NCBI GenBank assembly: GCA_045661205.1
Contig: JAZRFE010000044.1
Location: forward strand, 12,651-76,650
DNA: 64,000 nucleotides
Source: HGM04593 sp045661205
GTDB lineage: Bacteria > Bacteroidota > Bacteroidia > Bacteroidales > Bacteroidaceae
Direction: 5' to 3'
Within the stretch, counting starts at the first letter, position 1. Every line of letters starts with the position of its first letter. Under the pieces are notes generated by a model. That model was not told the origin of the DNA, searched no databases, and worked only from the letters and a program-made list of their open reading frames with translations. The translations under genes and the position numbers were made by a program. Below, one piece after another: positions 24,595 to 33,741 of the stretch.

Positions 24595-25713
24595 ATGCTA
24601 TATTTTATTTTATTCATATCTATTACGGCTAATATTATATTTGTTTTACCATATACCAAATATTACTTTAAAAAAATATATAGTTGGTATTTTGCTAAAC
24701 CATTTTTTAAAATCGACGACGATAATTCAACGATTGTAAAAGCTTTGTTGAAATCATCTGTATCTATTACGAAAACAGTAATGATACAGCAAGAGTATAG
24801 TGGATTATTTATCGATATAAAAAACTTCTTTAAAAGTAAAAGAAATAATTCATTCTTTAATAATTTTTATACCGCGTATTTATATGTTGGTTTATCTCAA
24901 TACGCATTAAAGTATAAAGATGAAGAAATACTTAATTATGTAAAGAAAAAAGCTGATGAATGGATTGACAATGAAAACAATACGTTGAACTATAAATTAA
25001 AAAAAGTAGACCAATTCCCTATTGGGATTTTATATATAAACCTATATAAAATGACCAATGAGGATAAGTACAAAAAAGTTGCAGAATTCATATATAATAA
25101 ACTACTAGAAAACAGCAAAGAAGTTAATAAATATATCATTAAATACAGCGAAAACGACAATTACAACAATTATGTGGATGTGTTAGGAATGGTCGTTCCT
25201 TTTTTAATGGAATATTATAATCTTCAAAAAGATATAAACGCGTATAAATTAGCCCAATATAATATAGAGCAATATTATAAATGTGCCGTTGATAAAGAAA
25301 ATGGTATACCGGCACATGGATATAGTCTGACATCGGGAATTAAAGTCGGAAGCTGCAACTGGGGAAGAGGATTAGGATGGTATTTATTTGCTAATGCATA
25401 TTGTAAAAATTGTAATATAAATCAAAATGTATTGGAAAAAACAATAAAGAACATTCCATACACACAATTTCCAGGACAAGTATCGCATTTTGACTCGTCT
25501 ACCGCATTAATGATAGAAATATTCAAACAAAGCAGAAATAATACTTCAAAACTGAATATAGACTTCATTAAAAATAAAATAAGAACAAATGGAATGATTG
25601 ATTTTTGTAGTGGAGACACATACTATTTTAATCAATACTCCAAATCGTACGGAGAGAGCGAATTATGCAATGGATTATTTTTAATCCTGATAAGTAAATT
25701 CGGAGAACTATAG
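24595..25713 (+). CDS. Six-hairpin glycosidase-like protein (GH105/GH88-type)
   Basis: 372 residues. An N-terminal hydrophobic segment (about 1-22) acts as signal anchor. Then comes an (alpha/alpha)6-type domain with the family-like GIPAHGYSL and WGRGLGWYLF motifs (about 238-265), resembling YteR-type unsaturated glucuronyl/galacturonyl hydrolases. Inside a capsule cluster it may trim or edit the polysaccharide, or be a non-catalytic binding relative. It is strongly AT-rich like its neighbours. The assignment rests on short motifs. Confidence 0.6.
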   Translation: MLYFILFISITANIIFVLPYTKYYFKKIYSWYFAKPFFKIDDDNSTIVKALLKSSVSITKTVMIQQEYSGLFIDIKNFFKSKRNNSFFNNFYTAYLYVGLSQYALKYKDEEILNYVKKKADEWIDNENNTLNYKLKKVDQFPIGILYINLYKMTNEDKYKKVAEFIYNKLLENSKEVNKYIIKYSENDNYNNYVDVLGMVVPFLMEYYNLQKDINAYKLAQYNIEQYYKCAVDKENGIPAHGYSLTSGIKVGSCNWGRGLGWYLFANAYCKNCNINQNVLEKTIKNIPYTQFPGQVSHFDSSTALMIEIFKQSRNNTSKLNIDFIKNKIRTNGMIDFCSGDTYYFNQYSKSYGESELCNGLFLILISKFGEL

Positions 25714-25724
25714 ACAGATTAAAT

Positions 25725-26855
25725 ATGAAAATAGCAATACTCACACTCCCGTTACACACAAATTACGGAGGCATATTGCAAGCCTATGCTCTGCAAACAA
25801 CTCTCGAAAAAATGGGGCACAAGGTGGAAGTTCTTGACAAAAGAAGAAAAGAAAAAACGCAAGTGCCACTTATTATAAGAATAAAACGCTTCATTCTTAA
25901 ATATATTTTATTTAAAAACATACCAGCTTTAAAGGAAAATGTTTGCTATAAAAAAGCCAGCATAGCAAACAAACACACGTGGAAATTTGCTGATAAACAT
26001 ATACATAGAAGAGAAATTTCATCTTTTGAAGAGATAAAAGAGGGGGAATACGATGCAATTGTAGTAGGTAGCGACCAAGTGTGGCGCCCATGCTATTTCA
26101 CTGGGAACTACAATACTCCAATGCAAACCGCGTTTCTTGATTTTACACAAAATTGGAATATAAAACGCATTAGCTATGCAGCATCGCTTGGGAGTGATTT
26201 TTGGGAGTTCAAAAATAAAGAGACAGAAGATTGCGGCAAACTGATTAAAAATTTCGATGCAGTATCTGTACGTGAAAAAAGCGCAAAAGAGTTACTAGAG
26301 AAGCACTTAAACTTTACTAATGTTGAGGTTGTGCCCGACCCTACATTTTTATTGGAAAAAGAAAGTTACATTAAGCTTTTTAAAAATAACAAGACACCGA
26401 AAAGCAAAGGGAATCTACTTGTTTATTTTATCGATGAAACTGAGGATAAAAATATTCTCATAAAAAAAATCTCTACATCAAAAAAACTTAAACCATTTAA
26501 GGTTAATAGCAAAGTGGAAGGAAATAAAAATAGACAAGAAGACACGATATATACACAACCTAGCGTTGAAAGTTGGTTGAGAGGATTCTATGATGCCGAT
26601 TTTATTATTACAGACTCATTTCATGCATGTGTCTTTTCAATAATATTTAAAAAAGAGTTTATCGTATACGCTAACGAAGAACGCGGATTGGCACGTTTCA
26701 AACATTTGCTCGAATTATTTGGTTTGGATGATAGATATATTGTAAACAGTTCGCAATTTGATACTCTAAATATCAAAAGTTCTATACAAACTATTGGAAA
26801 CGATTATATGTATAAGAATATAGGAATAACATACTTAAAAGAAAACCTTGCATAA
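25725..26855 (+). CDS. Polysaccharide pyruvyltransferase family protein
   Basis: 376 residues. The start MKIAILTLPLHTNYGGILQA (Asn-Tyr-Gly-Gly), then VVGSDQVWRP, YAASLGS, VVPDPTFLL and ITDSFHACVFSI match the PF04230 family (CsaB/WcaK). Such enzymes add pyruvate ketals from phosphoenolpyruvate to sugars and so give an acidic polymer. The stop shares one base with the next ATG (TAATG), indicating coupling. Confidence 0.88.
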   Translation: MKIAILTLPLHTNYGGILQAYALQTTLEKMGHKVEVLDKRRKEKTQVPLIIRIKRFILKYILFKNIPALKENVCYKKASIANKHTWKFADKHIHRREISSFEEIKEGEYDAIVVGSDQVWRPCYFTGNYNTPMQTAFLDFTQNWNIKRISYAASLGSDFWEFKNKETEDCGKLIKNFDAVSVREKSAKELLEKHLNFTNVEVVPDPTFLLEKESYIKLFKNNKTPKSKGNLLVYFIDETEDKNILIKKISTSKKLKPFKVNSKVEGNKNRQEDTIYTQPSVESWLRGFYDADFIITDSFHACVFSIIFKKEFIVYANEERGLARFKHLLELFGLDDRYIVNSSQFDTLNIKSSIQTIGNDYMYKNIGITYLKENLA

Positions 26856-27757
26856 TGTACACAATTATTATTCCCGTATATAATGCCGAAAAAACCATTA
26901 GGCAATGTTTAGAAAGTATTCTATGCCAAAGCAACAAGGATTTTGAGCTAATACTGATTAATGATGGAAGCATAGATACTTCTGGGGATATATGCAATGA
27001 ATATGCTTCGAAAGATTCACGTATTAAAGTTTTTCATAAGCCAAATGGCGGAGTTTCCTCTGCAAGAAACCTGGGACTTGAGCATGCTAAAGGAGAATGG
27101 ATTACTTTTATTGATGCTGATGATTATATAGATCAAAACTATTTACCTGATGATGACAATTGTAAAAGCGACCTACTAATACAAAACTGGAAAAATCAAG
27201 GGACAAACGAAATAATAGAATACATCCCGAAACAAAATATTAACCTTAACGATAAAATAGAATTTATCAATGAACATCTTCATAAATACATTTTTCGATG
27301 TCCATGGGCGAAATTCTACAAACATAATATAATAGAAAAGAACGACATAAAGTTCGACAAACGATTTTCCATAGGAGAGGATTCTTTGTTTGTTTATGAT
27401 TACTTATATCACTGCCACTCAATTAAAATTATAGGTAGCTCATACTATATGTATAAGAGAAACGAAGAGCAACATAAATACAAAGAAAACATTGAAACCA
27501 CATTAGCATACATTAAAGAGTTTTGGGTAAAATACAAAAAATTAAATTGTAAAAACAAGAAGCTACTTGAAATTAAATATAACTTTTATAGAAGCATCAC
27601 TGAAAACATCGACTCTGAAAGTAATACTAAAAAGTGGAATTCAAACGAATACACACTAAAATTATGGGATGCTATATATTTAAGTACAATTAAAGACTAT
27701 TTTATTTATATCAAATGGAGAATAATATGTAAAATAAAAAAAATAATGTCCATTTGA
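26855..27757 (+). CDS. Glycosyltransferase family 2
   Basis: 300 residues with a GT-A domain: TIIIPVYNAEKTI, INDGSIDTS, GGVSSARNLGLEHA and the metal site DADDYID at about 88. GEDSLF and a basic C-terminus follow. It adds one sugar to the repeat unit at the cytoplasmic membrane face; donor and acceptor cannot be inferred. It overlaps the pyruvyltransferase by 1 nt. Confidence 0.88.
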   Translation: MYTIIIPVYNAEKTIRQCLESILCQSNKDFELILINDGSIDTSGDICNEYASKDSRIKVFHKPNGGVSSARNLGLEHAKGEWITFIDADDYIDQNYLPDDDNCKSDLLIQNWKNQGTNEIIEYIPKQNINLNDKIEFINEHLHKYIFRCPWAKFYKHNIIEKNDIKFDKRFSIGEDSLFVYDYLYHCHSIKIIGSSYYMYKRNEEQHKYKENIETTLAYIKEFWVKYKKLNCKNKKLLEIKYNFYRSITENIDSESNTKKWNSNEYTLKLWDAIYLSTIKDYFIYIKWRIICKIKKIMSI

Positions 27758-27926
27758 ACATTATATTTTAACACGATTCAATCTTCCACTTATTCAAAGC
27801 AAACTGAATAATAGTAAAAATGTAGCATCTTGCGATATAGAACACCTTGAACATAGATTTTCATTATTTGAGTTTTTTTGCATTAATAGTAAAAATCATT
27901 CATTTACAGAATACATAGATTATAAA
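27756..27926 (+). pseudogene. N-terminal remnant of a PF11316-like (putative rhamnosyl) glycosyltransferase
   Basis: In the frame that runs into the next gene, this 170-bp stretch encodes YILTRFNLPL and then LEHRFSLFEFFC. These are the two N-terminal hallmarks (TRFNLP, W/L-HRFELFEKFC-PS) of putative rhamnosyltransferases. No ATG precedes them and the downstream part of that family is missing. It looks like the scar of a deleted gene at a cassette junction, now fused in frame to the next GT2 gene without its own start. Confidence 0.5.
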
Positions 27927-28982
27927 ATGAATTATAATAAAACATTGTCTATAATTGTGCCTTGCTATAATGCCGCAAGGTTTCTTAGTGAGTTCATGGA
28001 TTGTTTAATAAAACAAACATTCAAAAATTGGAATGCATATATAATAGATGATGGTTCAACTGATGAATCTATAGAAATAATAAATAAGTACAACAAGATA
28101 GATGATAGAATAATACTTGTAAATAGAAAACGACTGCCCAAAGGAAGCCAAACATGTAGAAATATTGGAATTGAAATGGCAAAAGATTCCAAATATATTA
28201 TATTCTTTGATGCAGATGATATTGTCGCTCCATATTGTTTAGAGCAACGCGTTAAATTCATGGAGTCCAATCAAGATTTAGATTTTGCAGTGTTTCCTGC
28301 TAAAATGTTTTATAATAAGCTCTTTGATGACTTTGCAATATTTGGTGTTAAAGATAACGAATCATCCGATATATCACGTCTATTAAGAAGACAATTACCG
28401 TATGTTGTATGGACAAACATCTATAAATACTCATCAATAAAGAAATATAACCATTATTGGGATGAAAATATTTTATCTTTACAGGATACAGACTACAACA
28501 TACAAGCAATTGTAAAAAACATGAAATATGCTTACGCTGTAAACTCACCTATTGATTATTTTTGGAGAGGACAAAGCGGTAATAATATTTCAAACAAAAT
28601 ACATAGCAATCCGCACATTGATAGCCACATATATTTAATAAACAAGATATGCTGCTGTAATGAATTAAAAAGCAACAAATTAATCAAAAACGACATAAAA
28701 ATTTTCATCTTATCATTTATAGACTTATTTAACTCTAATAAATATTTTAAAGATAAATTATTTACTCTATCTTATTTCAAAAATAATTTATTGTTTTATG
28801 TACAAACTAAATTATATTGTTTGTTAAACAAAAGAGGCATTAGGTTTATATTCCCGCATTTATATAAATACAGGAATAAGACTATTGAAAAAGCAGAACT
28901 ATTTAGGAAAGAGAATCTTAAACATTATACAGAAATAACCATTAATGCTTTAAACAATCAAATAACACATTTAAAGCATTAA
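27927..28982 (+). CDS. Glycosyltransferase family 2
   Basis: 351 residues from ATG (MNYNKTLSIIVPCYNAARFL). IDDGSTDES and FFDADDIVAP give the GT-A nucleotide and metal motifs, and WDENILSLQDTDYNIQ lies near the acceptor side. It is very AT-rich. The frame stays open 180 nt upstream because of the remnant described separately; the homology to GT2 begins at this ATG. Confidence 0.87.
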   Translation: MNYNKTLSIIVPCYNAARFLSEFMDCLIKQTFKNWNAYIIDDGSTDESIEIINKYNKIDDRIILVNRKRLPKGSQTCRNIGIEMAKDSKYIIFFDADDIVAPYCLEQRVKFMESNQDLDFAVFPAKMFYNKLFDDFAIFGVKDNESSDISRLLRRQLPYVVWTNIYKYSSIKKYNHYWDENILSLQDTDYNIQAIVKNMKYAYAVNSPIDYFWRGQSGNNISNKIHSNPHIDSHIYLINKICCCNELKSNKLIKNDIKIFILSFIDLFNSNKYFKDKLFTLSYFKNNLLFYVQTKLYCLLNKRGIRFIFPHLYKYRNKTIEKAELFRKENLKHYTEITINALNNQITHLKH

Positions 28983-29036
28983 ATATGGCCCAAATATCAA
29001 ATTCATACTAAAAATTTAAGTCTTGTATCAAAATTT

Positions 29037-30095
29037 ATGAGTAACAATATACAGTTAATAGCATACTACCTACCCCAATACTACGAAATAGAATTCAACA
29101 ACAAATATTGGGGCAAAGGCCATACCGAATGGACAGATACAGCAAAGGCAAAGCCACTATTTAAGGGGCATTATCAACCACATGTTCCGGCTGATTTAGG
29201 CTTTTACAACCTTCTGATGCCCGAAGCACGCAAAGCACAAGCAGAAATGGCAAAAAAATACGGAGTAGATGGATTCTGCTATTGGCATTATTGGTTCGGC
29301 AATGGAGAGACAATAATGGAAAAGCCGATACAAGCTGTTGTGGAAAGCGGAGAGCCTGATTTTCCTTTCTGTTTGTGTTGGGCCAATCATAGTTGGCACA
29401 ATCCTAGAACAAAAAGGATAATCCTAGAACAAAAATATTATGGCAATGACGATTACACCAAATACTTTTATAGTCTATTGCATATGTTCAAGGATAAAAG
29501 ATACATTAAAATAGATAATAAACCTGTATTCAACATTTTTGAAGCTGAATCTATTCCTTCTGCAAATGAATTTATAGAGTTGTGGAACAATTTAGCAATA
29601 AAAGAAGGATTTAATGGAATCTATTTTATTGGTCTTACGCAATCTATAGAACAATTCAATAAAATAAAAGGCTTGAATTTGAATGCAATAAACACTGTTA
29701 GACTAAAGGATTTCCTGGAACACGAAAACCCCTTAAAAGAATATATCAAATACAAAATAGGATCATCACACAATTATAGTTATAAAAGTGCGCTAAAATA
29801 TTTTGTCACAGAGGAAGAAAAAAAAGAAAATATAATACCTACTATCATTTCAGGATGGGACCATAGCCCACGTGCAGGCAAAAAGTCCTTGATACTAACA
29901 AATTATACTCCGGAAAATTTCAAGAAGCATTTAGAGAACACATTCAATGTTCTTAAAGATAAAAAAAACAAACTATGCTTTATAAAAGCATGGAATGAGT
30001 GGGGCGAAGGCAATCATCTCGAACCTGACCTTAAATGGGGATTATCATTCTTGGAGACCTTGAAAAGTATTAAAGACAAATATAGCAAGATATAA
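29037..30095 (+). CDS. WbsX-like protein (GH99-like domain) 1
   Basis: 352 residues. It starts with IQLIAYYLPQYYEIEFNNKYW, then GHTEWTDTAKAKPLFKGH, GVDGFCYWHYWFG, CWANHSW and AWNEWGEGNHLEPDL at the end. These are hallmarks of the WbsX family (PF14307), found in O-antigen and capsule loci and predicted to have a GH99-like barrel. Whether members transfer or hydrolyse sugars is not settled. A close paralogue lies at 30720 with an acetyltransferase in between. Confidence 0.87.
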   Translation: MSNNIQLIAYYLPQYYEIEFNNKYWGKGHTEWTDTAKAKPLFKGHYQPHVPADLGFYNLLMPEARKAQAEMAKKYGVDGFCYWHYWFGNGETIMEKPIQAVVESGEPDFPFCLCWANHSWHNPRTKRIILEQKYYGNDDYTKYFYSLLHMFKDKRYIKIDNKPVFNIFEAESIPSANEFIELWNNLAIKEGFNGIYFIGLTQSIEQFNKIKGLNLNAINTVRLKDFLEHENPLKEYIKYKIGSSHNYSYKSALKYFVTEEEKKENIIPTIISGWDHSPRAGKKSLILTNYTPENFKKHLENTFNVLKDKKNKLCFIKAWNEWGEGNHLEPDLKWGLSFLETLKSIKDKYSKI

Positions 30096-30102
30096 CACAA
30101 CG

Positions 30103-30720
30103 ATGAAGGACAAAATACTTGTAATAATATTTGGCATCTTTTATTTAATAGAAAAATTATACATAGAAAAGATTGAGCCTTTTATAATAATATTACGAAA
30201 CAAATATTATATATACAAGCACACTAAAATATTTAAGTTTTACGGTAAAGGAGTTTATATAAATAAAAAATCCTTTATCGTTGGTGCTGAATGTATTAAA
30301 ATTGGAAACGATTCAGCATTTAACGAAGGACTATACTTAACTGCATGGAAAACTGATGAAAAAACTTTACCATGTATAGAATTCGGAGAAAAATGTTCAA
30401 TTGGGGCACACAATCATATAACTGCAATTAATTATATTAAGATTGGAAATAATTTACTTACTGGTAAATGGGTTACAATCACTGATAATTCTCACGGGAA
30501 AACTGATTATTACGAACTTCAACATCCGCCATGCAAAAGGGAAGTTGTATCTAAAGGAGGAGTAACTATTGGTAACAATGTGTGGATTGGAGATAAAGCG
30601 ACCATACTACCCGGAGTTACAATTGGTGACGGAGCTGTTATTGCTGCAAACGCAGTTGTAACAAAAGATGTTGCAGCATATTCTGTTGTTGGTGGTAACC
30701 CAGCTAAAGCCTTAATATAA
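30103..30720 (+). CDS. Left-handed beta-helix (hexapeptide) O-acetyltransferase
   Basis: 205 residues. A short N-terminal hydrophobic part is followed by hexapeptide repeats (IKIGN, CIEFGEKCSIGAHN, VTIGNNVWIGDKATILPGVTIGDG) and the terminal YSVVGGNPAKALI seen in WbbJ/Maa-type acetyltransferases. The His in TDNSHGKT is the probable catalytic base. It would O-acetylate a sugar of the repeat unit. It sits between two WbsX paralogues and shares one base with the second. Confidence 0.87.
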   Translation: MKDKILVIIFGIFYLIEKLYIEKIEPFIIILRNKYYIYKHTKIFKFYGKGVYINKKSFIVGAECIKIGNDSAFNEGLYLTAWKTDEKTLPCIEFGEKCSIGAHNHITAINYIKIGNNLLTGKWVTITDNSHGKTDYYELQHPPCKREVVSKGGVTIGNNVWIGDKATILPGVTIGDGAVIAANAVVTKDVAAYSVVGGNPAKALI

Positions 30721-31784
30721 TGAATAAAGACATTAAACTAATAGCATATTATTTGCCACAATTCCATAGATTAAAATTCAACGACGAATATTGGGGTAAG
30801 GGCTTTACAGAGTGGACTAATACGGCCAAAGCAAAGCCTCTTTTTAAAGGTCATTACCAGCCACATATCCCTGCCGACCTTGGTTTTTATGACCTTTCAG
30901 TACAAAGTGTCAGACGAGAACAAGCTGAACTCGCCGAGAAATATGGAATTTCGGGATTTTGTTATTGGCACTATTGGTTTGGACCTAATAAAAGAGTTAT
31001 GGAAATGCCATTTAACGAGGTCCTGAAAGACAAAGAAATTAAATTGCCTTTTTGTTTAGCATGGGCAAATCATGAATGGCACAATGTTAAAACTCGTGAA
31101 GTAATTATAAAGCAAGAATATTGTGGCAAAGAAGATTATAACATGCATTATAATTCATTACGAGATGCATTCAAAGATTGTAGATATATAAAAATTGGCA
31201 ATAAACCTATATTCAACATTTTTAGTCCATTTGAAATTCCTGATACAAAAAAATTCTTTGATATATGGAACAATAATGCAAAGAATGATGGATGGGATGG
31301 AATGTATTTTATTGGAATAGTTAAAACAGATGAGGAGGCAAATGTTGCGTTAGATATGGGATATAACGCTGTAAATACTATGAAACTACAGAACTTTGAA
31401 TATAAGAAAAGTACGTTAAGTAGGATTGTTGATAATTTCAAACACAATATACTCAAAATGCCTTATGTGTATTCATTTAAAAAGGCAATGAAATATTTTT
31501 GTACAAACATAGAAAAGAAAGAACAGGTTATCCCAACTATTATTACGGGGTGGGACCATACCCCACGTAGCGGGGAAAAAGCTCTTATCTTAAATAATTA
31601 TACCCCCGAAGTCTTTTCGGAACATTTAGACAATGTGTTGCAACATATAGAAAATAAAGAAAACAAAATTGCATTCATTAGAGCATGGAACGAATGGGCC
31701 GAAGGTAATCATCTTGAGCCTGATTTAAAATACGGACTCGCCTTTCTTGAAACTATTAAAAAAAAGCTAGCTAAATATGATTAG
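30720..31784 (+). CDS. WbsX-like protein (GH99-like domain) 2
   Basis: 354 residues. Same landmarks as the copy at 29037: IKLIAYYLPQFHRLKFNDEYW, GFTEWTNTAKAKPLFKGH, CYWHYWFG, WANHEWH, GWDHTPRSG and AWNEWAEGNHLEPDL. The two clearly derive from one ancestor but have diverged over the middle third (about residues 215-250), so they probably act on different linkages. The start overlaps the acetyltransferase stop by 1 nt. Confidence 0.87.
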   Translation: MNKDIKLIAYYLPQFHRLKFNDEYWGKGFTEWTNTAKAKPLFKGHYQPHIPADLGFYDLSVQSVRREQAELAEKYGISGFCYWHYWFGPNKRVMEMPFNEVLKDKEIKLPFCLAWANHEWHNVKTREVIIKQEYCGKEDYNMHYNSLRDAFKDCRYIKIGNKPIFNIFSPFEIPDTKKFFDIWNNNAKNDGWDGMYFIGIVKTDEEANVALDMGYNAVNTMKLQNFEYKKSTLSRIVDNFKHNILKMPYVYSFKKAMKYFCTNIEKKEQVIPTIITGWDHTPRSGEKALILNNYTPEVFSEHLDNVLQHIENKENKIAFIRAWNEWAEGNHLEPDLKYGLAFLETIKKKLAKYD

Positions 31785-32766
31785 CATTATAGTACCTATA
31801 TATAATAGTGAAAAATATATTGCCAGATGTATCGAATCCATACTTAAACAAACATTCAAAGAGTATGAGATTATAATAGTTAATGATGGATCGACCGATA
31901 ACTCATTAGAAATAATAGAAGCAGTATGTAAACATCATAAAAACATCACAGTTATAAACCAAGAAAATGGAGGCGTATCCAAAGCTCGAAACACTGGAAT
32001 AGAAAATGCTAAAGGTGAATATATATGCTTCATAGACAGTGATGATTATATCGACAAAAACTTTCTACAGAATTTAGTTCAAACGAGTAATTACGATTGG
32101 GTTTTATCCGGAATATACGACATAAATAGAAACGAAATACAAAAAAAGATATTATTAAAAGATAAAATTTGGGATTTAGAATTAGAAAGAGATTGCAAAG
32201 AGTTTTACAAAATGCCCTTACTTACTGCACCATTCCCAAAACTCTATAAATTAGATATTATAAACAATAACAATATAAGGTATAATACAGAAATAAGTTT
32301 TGCTGAAGATCGTGAATTTAATTACACTTATTCGTTATATATAAAAAACATTAAAACAATATCATATATAGGGTATTACTACAACACAGAAAATCAAAGT
32401 TCGCTTAGTAAAAAACCACAACCTTATAAACTAAAATACGACTGCCTTCATTGGGCAATGCTAAAGAAAGCTTTTTATATCAGAAACATTCAGAATAATG
32501 ATACAGAGGTAATAAATTTACTTGTAAACGAACTTTTTTATAGCATATATGATGATTTAATATTATTAGTTAAACATTACAGCATAAAAGACGCATTACA
32601 TTACTCTAAAATCAATTTAGAATATGTAAATTACGAATATCTTAAAACATACAAAAAATCAATTAAAGCGTCAAAATGGCAAACAAAACTAATATTACAT
32701 GTGCCATATAAAATAACTATATATATATTACACTTATTACTAAAATGGAAAAACAGAAAAGAGTAA
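31777..32766 (+). CDS. Glycosyltransferase family 2
   Basis: 329 residues. ISIIVPIYNSEKYIARC, NDGSTDNS, GGVSKARNTGIENA and CFIDSDDYID (about 85-95) form the GT-A domain, and SFAEDREFNYTY follows. It overlaps the WbsX gene by 8 nt and the acyltransferase by 22 nt, which implies coupled translation in a dense operon. Confidence 0.88.
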   Translation: MISIIVPIYNSEKYIARCIESILKQTFKEYEIIIVNDGSTDNSLEIIEAVCKHHKNITVINQENGGVSKARNTGIENAKGEYICFIDSDDYIDKNFLQNLVQTSNYDWVLSGIYDINRNEIQKKILLKDKIWDLELERDCKEFYKMPLLTAPFPKLYKLDIINNNNIRYNTEISFAEDREFNYTYSLYIKNIKTISYIGYYYNTENQSSLSKKPQPYKLKYDCLHWAMLKKAFYIRNIQNNDTEVINLLVNELFYSIYDDLILLVKHYSIKDALHYSKINLEYVNYEYLKTYKKSIKASKWQTKLILHVPYKITIYILHLLLKWKNRKE

Positions 32767-33728
32767 ATTATATAGATACACTTAAAGGTTTATGCATTTT
32801 GTGGATTATATGGTACCATACATTTCATCCGCAATTTGTAAACTATCCTTTTTTTAATACAACACTGTTTTTTGTATCAGGAATTCTTTTTAAACCTTAC
32901 CCTATAAATACATTTCTTAAAAAGAAATTTAATCAATTGATTATACCATTTTTTTTTTTTTATATTGTATACTATGTATTTTTATTGTGTATCAATTTCG
33001 TTAAATATAGAAGCATAGAGAGCATTGCAGACCACATAACAGACATTTTTCATTTGTATACAGGCAACGAAGCTTTTATTGTCAATTATCCACTATGGTT
33101 TATATGTGCAATATTTATATTACAAATAATAACATATATACTTAACCTTATCATAAAAAACAAAACCACACTGGTTGCAATAGCGCTAGCAATCTCATTA
33201 TTAGGTTATTATTATATACAATGGATTCCTACACCAATTATGTTTGGACGTGCACTGCCTTATTTAATATATTTTATAATAGGATATGTTTCCAAAGGTA
33301 TTCTTCTTAATGAAAGTAGTATGGACAAATACAAAAAGAATATTACTTTCACATGCTTGGCAACACTATTAATTTCACTTATTCTAAAAAAGATAGATGC
33401 TACATATTATACAAATATCATATATGAATACATCGAATTGATATCTGTAGCCTATTTGCTCACGATATTATGTAAAGAAATACAAAACATTTCTATTATA
33501 AAAGCAATCACATTTTTTGGAATAAACTCACTAATTGTTCTTGGATTGCATGATATGTATCTTACTACATTCATGATTACCATACAAAATACTATTGGCG
33601 ACATGAATATAATACTTGGCTTATTAAATTTTGCAGTAACATGTCTTATACTATGGCCCAGTATCATCTTTTTAAATAAGTATTTGCCATTTTTAGTCGC
33701 TAAAAAAGAAATACTAACAACAAAGTAA
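32745..33728 (+). CDS. Membrane acyltransferase (acyltransferase 3 family)
   Basis: 327 residues, about ten membrane segments. The N-terminus RVNYIDTLKGLCILWIIWYH carries the R...D...G pattern and His of the family near the first helix. FFVSGILFKPY and LWFICAIF follow. Such integral membrane proteins O-acetylate or succinylate surface sugars. The gene is strongly AT-rich, with an unusual run of T's near 32,948-32,960. Confidence 0.85.
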   Translation: MEKQKRVNYIDTLKGLCILWIIWYHTFHPQFVNYPFFNTTLFFVSGILFKPYPINTFLKKKFNQLIIPFFFFYIVYYVFLLCINFVKYRSIESIADHITDIFHLYTGNEAFIVNYPLWFICAIFILQIITYILNLIIKNKTTLVAIALAISLLGYYYIQWIPTPIMFGRALPYLIYFIIGYVSKGILLNESSMDKYKKNITFTCLATLLISLILKKIDATYYTNIIYEYIELISVAYLLTILCKEIQNISIIKAITFFGINSLIVLGLHDMYLTTFMITIQNTIGDMNIILGLLNFAVTCLILWPSIIFLNKYLPFLVAKKEILTTK

Positions 33729-33741
33729 TAATTTAAGACAG

